Assembly (NCBI GenBank): GCA_014239455.1
Contig: JAAZYV010000018.1
Location: forward strand, 62,001-126,000
Direction of reading: 5' to 3'
Length of the DNA stretch: 64,000 nt
Source: Paracoccaceae bacterium
Lineage (GTDB): Bacteria; Pseudomonadota; Alphaproteobacteria; Rhodobacterales; Rhodobacteraceae
Shown in pieces: positions 55,710-64,000 of this stretch. The position numbers were made by a program, and so were the translations under genes. The notes beneath the pieces are model-generated. The model had not been told where the DNA came from. It did no database searches and saw only the letters and a program-made list of their open reading frames with translations. Numbering within the stretch: the stretch's first letter is position 1; each line of letters starts with the position of its first letter.

Positions 55710-56273
55710 CTATTGAGTCAAGCTCTTAAAGAATTTGACTACATTAGGTTCAATCCAATTAATTGGTCCTATCAAACGAGCAATTTCATGCCCATCTGGT
55801 GAAATAAGGATAGAGGCAGGCAAGCCCAAAATACCCAATTGAATGGCCAAATTTCCCCTTGGGTCACTAAAATTTTCAAGGTTAATCAGCATATTTTCAT
55901 TAAAAAATTCTGTAATTTTTTTTTGATTATTTCTACCCGTCGCGATACTAATGATCTTAAGATGTTCAACGTCAAATAGGGATTGTAGTTTGTCGAGCGA
56001 GGGCATTTCATCTATACATGGTGCGCACCATGTAGCCCAAAAATTCACAAGGATAAAATGGTGTTCTTTTTTCATTAAATCCAATTTGATTTTGTCCTCA
56101 GTTAGGACTAGAAGGTTTTTGATAAGGGGGGGGTCTTTGTGGAAAGAAATTTTTTTCATCTCTCCTTTTACAAAATCCAAATGGAATGGAAAACTTTCAC
56201 TGGTCTTAGTGAAAGAGGGATTTGCCAAGATGAAAATGTGAGCGTATACCAGAAGGAGAATTGCAAATTTCAT
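55710..56273 (-). CDS. TlpA family thioredoxin-like protein
   Basis: NFWATWCAPCIDEMPSLDKLQ; GLPASILISPDGHEIARLIGPINW; start at MKFAILLLVYAHIF (signal peptide) assumed. Confidence 0.88.
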   Translation of the reverse strand: MKFAILLLVYAHIFILANPSFTKTSESFPFHLDFVKGEMKKISFHKDPPLIKNLLVLTEDKIKLDLMKKEHHFILVNFWATWCAPCIDEMPSLDKLQSLFDVEHLKIISIATGRNNQKKITEFFNENMLINLENFSDPRGNLAIQLGILGLPASILISPDGHEIARLIGPINWIEPNVVKFFKSLTQ

Positions 56274-56313
56274 ATTATTAAGCCACTTTGAAAAATTTGA
56301 TCTAGAGGTAATT

Positions 56314-57714
56314 ATGGCCAAAAAGTTGAAAAAAAAAATAAACTCAATGTGGGGAGGTAGATTTTCTATACAAACAAGTACTATCATGGAGCAAATTAAC
56401 TCGTCAATAGCGATTGATCATCGTTTAGCTGAGCAAGATATAAAGGGTTCAATTGCTCACGTGAAAATGCTTGCGCACCAGAAAATTATTTCAGATAAGA
56501 TTTCTGAGAAAATTCTCAGAGGATTGGTAACTGTGAGAGATGAAATCAGGAACGATGAACTTGAATTTGAAGTCAGGCTAGAAGATATCCACATGAATAT
56601 TGAAAGTCGTCTTCATGACTTGATAGGTCCAGATGCAGGTTTTATACATACCGCACGTTCCAGGAATGACCAAGTAGCCACAGATTTCAGAATGTGGGTA
56701 AGAGATAGCATAGATTCTATAATACCCAAAATATCCAGTAATATGGATAATTTTTTAGAGTTAGCGGAGAAAAATCGTGAAACAATTATGCCTGGTTTTA
56801 CTCATTTGCAGTCTGCTCAGCCAATTACTTTTGGGCATCATATGCTCGCATATGTGGAAATGCTTTCCAGGGATAAAGAGCGATTTTTTGAGGCAAGAAG
56901 GCGATTAAACGAATGCCCGCTAGGTTCAGCAGCTTTGGCTGGCACCTCATTTCCCATTGACCGTGTGATGACTGCAAAAGATCTTGGTTTTGAGAAACCT
57001 ATGGCTAATAGTATAGATGCAGTTTCGGACAGGGATTTTGCTTTAGACTTTGTTTCAGCAGCTTCCATTTGTGCAACGCACTTAAGCAGGTTTGCTGAAG
57101 AACTAGTAATCTGGTCCAGTGAACAGTTTGGATTTGTTCAGATTTCTGACAGTTTTTCTACCGGATCATCAATCATGCCACAAAAAAGAAATCCAGATGC
57201 GGCAGAATTAATAAGGGCAAAGGTGGCCATAATTTCTGGAGCTCTTATTTCTTTGTTAACTGTGCTAAAGGGATTGCCCTTGGCGTATTCTAAGGATTTA
57301 CAGGAAGATAAGGAAATAGTTTTTAGAGTAAACGATAACTTGTGTTTAGTTCTAGACGCAATGGCTGAGATGCTTACTGAGATAACAGTAAATAAAAAAG
57401 TTCTTAGAAAATCAGCCGAAGCGAAGTTTATTACTGCCACAGATTTGGCAGATTATCTAGTATCGAATTATAACTATAACTTTCGTCAGTCTCATCAAAT
57501 TGTTGGGAAGTTAGTTCGAAAAGCGGAAGATTTAGATTGTGATCTTAATGAATTAAACATAAATATTTTTAAGCAGATTGAGCCAGACATAGATGAAAGT
57601 GTGTTCGACGTGCTTAATGTAGATAATTCGGTCAAATCAAGGGGTTCTTATGGTGGAACTTCCCCTACTGAGGTTGCAGCAAGAATTATAGAATGGCGAA
57701 AGAGGATAAAGTGA
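56314..57714 (+). CDS. argH: Argininosuccinate lyase
   Basis: MWGGRF; HTARSRNDQVATDFR; GSSIMPQKRNPDAAELIRAK. Confidence 0.97.
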   Translation: MAKKLKKKINSMWGGRFSIQTSTIMEQINSSIAIDHRLAEQDIKGSIAHVKMLAHQKIISDKISEKILRGLVTVRDEIRNDELEFEVRLEDIHMNIESRLHDLIGPDAGFIHTARSRNDQVATDFRMWVRDSIDSIIPKISSNMDNFLELAEKNRETIMPGFTHLQSAQPITFGHHMLAYVEMLSRDKERFFEARRRLNECPLGSAALAGTSFPIDRVMTAKDLGFEKPMANSIDAVSDRDFALDFVSAASICATHLSRFAEELVIWSSEQFGFVQISDSFSTGSSIMPQKRNPDAAELIRAKVAIISGALISLLTVLKGLPLAYSKDLQEDKEIVFRVNDNLCLVLDAMAEMLTEITVNKKVLRKSAEAKFITATDLADYLVSNYNYNFRQSHQIVGKLVRKAEDLDCDLNELNINIFKQIEPDIDESVFDVLNVDNSVKSRGSYGGTSPTEVAARIIEWRKRIK

Positions 57715-57830
57715 CAAAAAAGGTTATTATTTTTGTTACATTGGGTTTCATGTTGTGTTGTTGTGGTGTGAAAGGTGATCCGAAACAACCTCCAAGTAAA
57801 TTATTTGAGGATCAAATTGGTTCAAACTGA
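57711..57830 (+). CDS. lptM: Small lipoprotein in the argH-lysA interval, LptM-like
   Basis: VTKKVIIFVTLGFMLCCCGVKGDPKQPPSKLFEDQIGSN*; GTG start overlaps the argH stop; Cys-G-x-K-G-D-P pattern and position match LptM. Missing from the ORF track because it is under 60 aa. Confidence 0.75.
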   Translation: MTKKVIIFVTLGFMLCCCGVKGDPKQPPSKLFEDQIGSN

Positions 57831-57887
57831 TTTCTCACCTATTTTAAGGTCTCGTAAAATTAGAAAAATTTGTGAAGTTGAAAACGA

Positions 57888-59171
57888 ATGATAGAAAAGA
57901 AAAATAACCACTTTGAATTCAGAAAAAATGTTCTGCACGCTGAGGAAATATCAATCCTAGAATTGGCAAAATCGACGAAGACACCTTTTTATATTTATTC
58001 AGCAGGGGCGTTAGAAGATAGTTACAATTCTTTGGTCTATAGTTTGAAGGAATTAAACCACTCACTTTACTACTCGGTAAAATCAAATTCTAATGTTGCT
58101 GTGCTTAGGGTATTGTCTCTTTTAGGAGCTGGCATGGATGTGGTTTCTAGTGGAGAATATTTGAGAGCACGTAAGGCTGGTGTACCCGGAGAAAAAATAG
58201 TTTTTTCAGGTGTAGGTAAAACGTTTGAAGAGATGATACTAGCTTTGAAACAGGGCATAAGACAATTCAATGTTGAGAGCATTCCAGAAATTTATCAGCT
58301 TAATTTGGCTGCTTCGAAAGTTAATAAAGTAGCTCCTGTTTCTATAAGGGTTAATCCAGATGTCGATGCTCAGACACACAAGAAAATTATGACAGGTAAG
58401 GCCGAGAATAAGTTTGGTATTCCAATAATGCTAGCTGAGAAAGTATATGAGATAGCGAAAAATCTGGAAAATATTTCAATCGTTGGGGTTGATTTGCATA
58501 TAGGTAGTCAGATTACCCATCTAGCACCATTCAAGGAGGCTTTTCAAAAGATTGCAAAATTGATCTATTCCCTTAGAAATAAGGGTCACAATATCAAAAG
58601 AGTGGATATTGGAGGAGGATTGGGGATTTCTTATTCTAGGGCCCAAGGAGATCCAATTCCTCTAAAAGATTTTTCTAGCATGCTGAAATCAATTTTTGGG
58701 GGGATGGATCTTGAAATTCAAATTGAACCAGGACGTTACATTTCTGGCAATTCCGGTCTTTTGATAAGTTCAGTGATATATTTGAAGGAGGGCTCCAGCC
58801 ACAATTTTCTTATTATAGATGCTGGCATGAATGATTTCATTAGACCTGCGTTATACGAAGCTAATCACGATTTAATTCCAATTGTATCCAGCATGGATGA
58901 AGATCCTAAAATTGAAGTTGATGTAGTGGGGCCAATTTGTGAGAGCTCAGATGTTTTTGTTAGCAAGGCTGTTTTACCTATAATGAGGGCTGGTGATCTT
59001 ATTGCTATTTATTCTGCAGGAGCTTACGGGGCCGTGATGGCCTCAGAATATAATACCCGGCCTTTAGTACCTGAATTGATAGTCAAGGGTAATATGTCTT
59101 CTATCATTAGATCTCGGCCTAACCTCTTTGAGACAATTAATCGAGATCAGATCCCATATTGGTTACGTTAG
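57888..59171 (+). CDS. lysA: Diaminopimelate decarboxylase
   Basis: YYSVKSNSNVAVLRVL; GMDVVSSGEYLRARKAG; EPGRYISGNSG; ESSDVF. Confidence 0.96.
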   Translation: MIEKKNNHFEFRKNVLHAEEISILELAKSTKTPFYIYSAGALEDSYNSLVYSLKELNHSLYYSVKSNSNVAVLRVLSLLGAGMDVVSSGEYLRARKAGVPGEKIVFSGVGKTFEEMILALKQGIRQFNVESIPEIYQLNLAASKVNKVAPVSIRVNPDVDAQTHKKIMTGKAENKFGIPIMLAEKVYEIAKNLENISIVGVDLHIGSQITHLAPFKEAFQKIAKLIYSLRNKGHNIKRVDIGGGLGISYSRAQGDPIPLKDFSSMLKSIFGGMDLEIQIEPGRYISGNSGLLISSVIYLKEGSSHNFLIIDAGMNDFIRPALYEANHDLIPIVSSMDEDPKIEVDVVGPICESSDVFVSKAVLPIMRAGDLIAIYSAGAYGAVMASEYNTRPLVPELIVKGNMSSIIRSRPNLFETINRDQIPYWLR

Positions 59172-59851
59172 TCTTTATTGAAAAAATAAATGTAAATTGA
59201 ATCTTTTAAAGCTAGTATATGATTTTTGATTTGTTCAACTAAAAGATCAGTAATTTGTAAAAAGTCTAGTAAAGGCTTTTGATATTTTACATCTAGTTGA
59301 GTTATTATATTTCTATTAGTAAACAGAATTAGACCCACTATGCAAATTATGCTAACTATTGTGAATCCCAAAAAGGTTCTGTTAAACTTTTTTGGTGTAA
59401 GCCCTTCTTCTCTCTGTTCTTTTTTTGAATAAAAAAAACCTTCTGTAACTTCATCTGGTTCTTTATCTTGTTTTCTAGCTTTAGGATTTAGGGGATTAGC
59501 ACTTTCTTTCCACGAGCGATTTTCTTGGATCTCTTCTATTGCTAAAGCGGCTAGAAATTCCCGTTCTTCATCCCTGGTGAGAGGGGGTGTATTCTCCTTC
59601 TCCAACGATTTTTTTTCATGAATATTATTTCTAAGAGAATCCTTTATAGAATCTTGTCGAATTTTAATTTCATTAATAAAGTCTTTTATTTCTCTTATTT
59701 GCTCTGTTTTACCACTTTCGTACTGTGTCCAAATAGAATCACATACAAAGCATTTAGTTTTTCTTCCACTGTTGGAAAGTTCTTTTTTGTCGACATTGTA
59801 TTCAGAGTGGCAATTAGGGCAAATGATTTTCATATTTTTCATATGGTACAT
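59168..59851 (-). CDS. MJ0042-family zinc-ribbon domain membrane protein
   Basis: MKIICPNCHSEYNVDKKELSNSGRKTKCFVCDSIW plus one C-terminal TM segment. Confidence 0.85.
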   Translation of the reverse strand: MYHMKNMKIICPNCHSEYNVDKKELSNSGRKTKCFVCDSIWTQYESGKTEQIREIKDFINEIKIRQDSIKDSLRNNIHEKKSLEKENTPPLTRDEEREFLAALAIEEIQENRSWKESANPLNPKARKQDKEPDEVTEGFFYSKKEQREEGLTPKKFNRTFLGFTIVSIICIVGLILFTNRNIITQLDVKYQKPLLDFLQITDLLVEQIKNHILALKDSIYIYFFNKD

Positions 59852-60043
59852 TTTCGTTTTCTTAGTATGTATTAGTATGCTAGTGTAGGTGCGCTAATTC
59901 AGATATTAAATATGTTTTGTAAACATAGCGTTTTGGCTTCATTTTATAGCATATTACTTGTATCTTTTTAGAAGGTTGCTTTTAACATCTTAATATATCA
60001 TCTTGTCGTTCAATTATGAAGTAAATGTGGGTTTTTCCTAAAG

Positions 60044-60784
60044 ATGAATATTCTAATCTGTAACATGCGTGGCTTTATAGCGGAGATACTAATTTATTGT
60101 ACCATGCTCATTTTAGGAATAATAGGATTACCTTTTTCCTTAATTTCTAAGGATTGGGCGTATGGTTTTATAAGATTTTATTGTCGCATATGTTTTTTGA
60201 TTTTACGTATTTTAGCTAATATCCGTATAGAGTGTCGCGGGGAAATACCTAAGGGTAAGGTTTTAGTTTGTTCTAAACATATGTCATTTTTAGATATCTT
60301 AATGCTGGCTTACTACCTACCAAGAGTCAGCTTTGTGATGAAAAAGGAGATCATTTTTTTTCCTATTATTGGGCTCTATGGTTTGCTGATCGGTTGTGTT
60401 CCGGTGGCCCGAGGTACAGGATCAAAGGCATTGAATAGTATGATTAGAAATTATAGTGATTTTGATAAAAAGAATGAAACACAGCAAATAGTGATTTACC
60501 CCCAAGGAACTCGAGTGCAACCAAAGGAAATTAAGAAATATAAGATTGGTGCGGGAGTTCTCTATGAAAACCTTGGATTGCCATGTCATTTAGTTGGTAC
60601 TAATAGTGGAAAAATTTGGCCTAAAGGTACGTTTAAGAAAAGCCCAGGTATAGCGGTAATAGAATTCTTCAGTGTTTTGCAGACAGGTATTTCTTTAAAT
60701 GAATTCATGGTCAAGATGGAAACAGATATTGAAAAATGTTCTAACATGCTGATGGACGAAGAAGAAAAAAGCAGAAACAAATAA
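60044..60784 (+). CDS. 1-acyl-sn-glycerol-3-phosphate acyltransferase
   Basis: VCSKHMSFLDILMLAYYLPRVSFVMKKEI; IYPQGTRVQPKEIKKYKIGAGVLYENLGLP. Confidence 0.92.
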   Translation: MNILICNMRGFIAEILIYCTMLILGIIGLPFSLISKDWAYGFIRFYCRICFLILRILANIRIECRGEIPKGKVLVCSKHMSFLDILMLAYYLPRVSFVMKKEIIFFPIIGLYGLLIGCVPVARGTGSKALNSMIRNYSDFDKKNETQQIVIYPQGTRVQPKEIKKYKIGAGVLYENLGLPCHLVGTNSGKIWPKGTFKKSPGIAVIEFFSVLQTGISLNEFMVKMETDIEKCSNMLMDEEEKSRNK

Positions 60785-60801
60785 GATTACAATCTTATTT
60801 G
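60778..60801. terminator. Perfect palindrome spanning both convergent stop codons of the acyltransferase gene and accA
   Basis: CAAATAAGATT-AC-AATCTTATTTG, 11-bp arms; a T-rich tract is present but there is no GC-rich stem. Confidence 0.5.
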
Positions 60802-61755
60802 CCCAATGCGGAGAAATTTATTTCTTCTATCTTCCAAAATAGCTTCAGGATTTTGTTTGTGATACTTCTTTAGAGATCTTTCTATCGCTTTCCCAACCTT
60901 GGGTATTATTTCATCGATGTTTCTGTGAGCACCCCCTATTGGTTCAGAGATTATTTCATCAATCACACCCAATTTGTAAAGATCTTTTGCGGTAAGTCGC
61001 AGGGCTTCAGCAGCTTCACGCATCTTATCTGAGTTTTTCCAAAGAATCGAAGCGCAACCTTCAGGTGAAATGACTGAATAAATTGAATGCTCAAGCATAA
61101 TTACTTTATTTGAGGATGCTAGGGCTACTGCACCACCAGACCCACCTTCACCAATTATGACAGAAATGAGAGGAACCTTTATTTGTAGGCATTTTTCTAT
61201 AGAACTGGCTATGGCTTCCGCTTGACCTCTTTCTTCAGCTCCTTTGCCTGGGTAAGCTCCTGGTGTATCAATCAATGTTATTACAGGCAAACTAAAACGA
61301 TCAGCTAGTTCCATTAGTCTAGTTGCTTTCCTATATCCTTCGGGTCTAGCCATTCCAAAGTTGTGTTCGATGCGGGATTTTGTATCATTTCCTTTTTCAT
61401 GACCGATCACCACTAATGGTAGATCGTTCAATCTCGCTAAGCCACCTATAATGGCCTTATCTTCAGAGAATTTTCTGTCACCAGAAAGAGGAATGAATTC
61501 AGACATTAATCTTTCAATATATGTTGATGCATGGGGTCTTTCCGGGTGTCGTGCAATTTGGCATTTGTGCCATGGGGTAAGTTCGTTATAGAGTTCTTTC
61601 AGTAAGTTAGCGGCTTTTTTTTCTAGTTTCTAGGCTTCTCTATTATCTGTAGGATTTCCACTTGAAGTATTCCCCGACCTTAATTCGGTAGCCTTGCCTT
61701 CAAGTGTTGCCAACTCTTTTTCGAATTCCAGATAGTGTCGCATGGGTTTTTTCAC
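60787..61755 (-). CDS. accA: Acetyl-CoA carboxylase carboxyltransferase subunit alpha, interrupted by an in-frame TAG at 61630-61632
   Basis: Track ORF 60787..61506 lacks the conserved N-terminus; the same frame upstream reads [93 protein letters not shown]. Confidence 0.93.
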
Positions 61756-61924
61756 CTCAAACTTTTCTTGTTTTTCTTTCTAAAACTATTTTGAATATTA
61801 AATAAAAATATCAAATATTATAAGAACATCATTTAGAAAAAATTTAGTCTTATGCAGGTTACAACATGTTATATATAATCTATCAAGCCGGATCTCAAAT
61901 CTATTTTCGTATTCTTTAGTAATT

Positions 61925-63094
61925 TCAATTTTCAAAAATTGACCTTATACGCTCGCTGGCTTCTTGAACGAGCTCTTTTGAGGTGGCTAGGTTAAACCTT
62001 ACAAATTTATCACCGCCTAATCCAAAAGAAGAGCCAGGATTTGCGATGATTTTTGCATCTGATACGAGTTTTTTCATGATACTACTTTCATCTTCCTCTA
62101 GTTTTGAGAAATCAACCCACGCAAGGTATGTTGCCTCTAATCTAATGGATCTTACCAATGGTATACTATTTATTTTATGATCAAAGATATTACGATTTTC
62201 GTCAATGTACTCCATCAAATTTTTGAGCCAAGGTTGACCTTCTTCCATCGCTCGCTCTCCCATTATCATGCCAAACCTATTAGGACTTTCTCCAGTAGCC
62301 ATATTTGCTTTGGAAAATTGGATACCGAGTTTAGTATTTGGGATAATTACATTTCCCATCAGACCTCCTGCAATATTAAAGGTCTTTGTGGTAGAAGTCA
62401 TTAGGATGAAATTATCAAACAAGCCCTCTGCTGCTAATGGAAAAGTCACATGTTTGTTTTTGGGGAAAACCAGGTCATTATGGATTTCGTCTATGATCAA
62501 TAGTAGGTTATGTTTTTTACAGAAATAGGCTAATTCTCGCTGTATTTCTAAGCTCCAAATTCTTCCTCCAGGATTGTGGGGGGAGCAAAAGATAATCATT
62601 TTTTCCTTTCCTGTTAACATTCCTTCTAAACGGCCTAAATCCAGATAGTATTTGCCTTCGGTCAGGTTCATTGGACATTCAACGGGATTTCGTTCATTAG
62701 CCTGGATAATTTTCTTGAATGAATGATACACAGGAGAAAACAAAATAATGCCATCTCCCTTACTGGTGTAAGCTCGCAAGGCTGTCCCTATTGCTGCAAC
62801 CAGACCATGAGCAGTATGTATCCATTCTGATTTAGGTTCCCAGGAATGCATCTGTTTCATCCAGTTCTTTAAAGCAGCTTTATAATTATTTTTCCCACCA
62901 TAATAACCAAAGAAACCTTGCTTTATCTCATTCGTTAATACATCTAAAACTACACATGGGGGTTTGAATGACATATCGGCAACGCCCATTGAAATGAAGT
63001 CGCCTGTGTTTTCTAAACCTGTGGCCTTGATGGCATCAGCTTTTAAGGATCTTTCAGGAATACGTGCTAGTGTCTCTTCAATATCAAAAGCCAA
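61925..63094 (-). CDS. PLP-dependent aminotransferase, MalY/PatB (cystathionine beta-lyase) family
   Basis: MGVADMSFKPPCVVLDVL; CSPHNPGGRIWSLE; IIDEIHNDLVFP; TSTTKTFNIAGG. Confidence 0.9.
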   Translation of the reverse strand: MAFDIEETLARIPERSLKADAIKATGLENTGDFISMGVADMSFKPPCVVLDVLTNEIKQGFFGYYGGKNNYKAALKNWMKQMHSWEPKSEWIHTAHGLVAAIGTALRAYTSKGDGIILFSPVYHSFKKIIQANERNPVECPMNLTEGKYYLDLGRLEGMLTGKEKMIIFCSPHNPGGRIWSLEIQRELAYFCKKHNLLLIIDEIHNDLVFPKNKHVTFPLAAEGLFDNFILMTSTTKTFNIAGGLMGNVIIPNTKLGIQFSKANMATGESPNRFGMIMGERAMEEGQPWLKNLMEYIDENRNIFDHKINSIPLVRSIRLEATYLAWVDFSKLEEDESSIMKKLVSDAKIIANPGSSFGLGGDKFVRFNLATSKELVQEASERIRSIFEN

Positions 63095-63152
63095 TTAATA
63101 TACCTCCAAAAATTATTAACTATTTCTTGCCTCAGAGTTTTTATTAATCTAA

Positions 63153-63680
63153 GTGAAGCATATGGCTCAGTTAAGCATAATAATACATCCAGATCCACGT
63201 CTGAAAAAGGTTTCTACTCCGATAGTTGAAATCACTGACAGAATCAGACAACTCTCTTTTGAAATGCTTGAAACGATGTACCAAGCTTCGGGAGTAGGAC
63301 TTGCAGCTCCGCAAGTAGGCATCACAGAAAGACTTGTCGTAATGGACTGTTCAAATGAAGGTGAGAAAAAGGATGTCATTTTAATTAACCCTAAAATAGT
63401 TTGGTCTTCTGAAGATGAGGTATCTTTTGAGGAAGGCTGTTTGTCCATTCCGGATATTAGAGAGAACATTACACGACCTAAGTCAGTAATCGTTAAGTTT
63501 ATTGGGCTTGATAATGAGCACAGAGAAGAAGTTTTTGAAGACCTTTGGGCAACATGTATACAACATGAAATTGATCACCTTGATGGCAAGCTTTTTATTG
63601 ACTATTTGGGACCCATGAAGCGTTCACTAATCACCAGGAAAATGAAAAAGCTTAAAAAAGAACTGAGTAGGGAACTATAA
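63153..63680 (+). CDS. def: Peptide deformylase
   Basis: GVGLAAPQVGI; EEGCLSIPDIR; QHEIDHLDGKLFIDYL. Confidence 0.97.
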   Translation: MKHMAQLSIIIHPDPRLKKVSTPIVEITDRIRQLSFEMLETMYQASGVGLAAPQVGITERLVVMDCSNEGEKKDVILINPKIVWSSEDEVSFEEGCLSIPDIRENITRPKSVIVKFIGLDNEHREEVFEDLWATCIQHEIDHLDGKLFIDYLGPMKRSLITRKMKKLKKELSREL

Positions 63681-63698
63681 GAGGAGGGATGTTCCAAA

Positions 63699-64000
63699 TT
63701 GCGTGTTGTACTATTTGCAAACTCCGATTTTGCATTACCTTTATTACAGTTTTTACATAATAGTTCTTCGCATGAGCTAGTAGCGGTTTACACGCAACCA
63801 CCAAGTGTATCAGGAAGGGGCTTACGATTGAAGCATGGATCGGTGGGGAAAAAAGTTCAAGAATTGTCAATTAATCTTTTTTATCCTGAGAAAATAAATG
63901 AGCCTAAACAGTTAAGAGATTTTTCTGATTTAACAGCTGATATTGCTATAGTAGCGGCTTATGGGCAGATTTTGTCTGCTGAACTATTAAGTGTTCCAAG
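63699..64000 (+). CDS. fmt: Methionyl-tRNA formyltransferase, 3' end outside window
   Basis: TTG start after GGAGG; LRVVLFANSDFALPLLQFL...VAVYTQPPSVSGRGLRLKHGSVGKKVQEL...YPEKINEP...ADIAIVAAYGQILSAELLSVP; downstream of def. Confidence 0.9.
   Translation, partial: MRVVLFANSDFALPLLQFLHNSSSHELVAVYTQPPSVSGRGLRLKHGSVGKKVQELSINLFYPEKINEPKQLRDFSDLTADIAIVAAYGQILSAELLSVP

Overview
The window is a gene-dense, AT-rich bacterial chromosome segment. Gene families and order fit an alphaproteobacterium with a streamlined genome (atpHAGDC, rpmI-rplT-pheST, argH-lptM-lysA, UbiK/YbjN/ProC, PgeF/NDUFAF7-like/Lgt); exact lineage cannot be assigned from sequence alone. I see about 60 genes, nearly all housekeeping, and no CRISPR array, transposon, prophage, rRNA or tRNA. 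The most unusual observations are: (1) two conserved genes, clpA and the normally essential accA, are each one reading frame interrupted by a single in-frame TAG near the 5' end, although TAG is also an ordinary stop in many neighbouring genes; (2) a diverged 85-bp tandem duplication of the start of a TrmN6-like methyltransferase gene creates a 34-aa upstream ORF overlapping the true start; (3) an inverted repeat just upstream of the hsp20 start could fold over the ribosome-binding region as a non-ROSE RNA thermometer; (4) a near-perfect CIRCE element sits upstream of groESL, with further palindromes nearby; (5) several convergent gene pairs share or overlap stop codons. Coordinates and repeats were read by eye. 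No database search or folding calculation was run.
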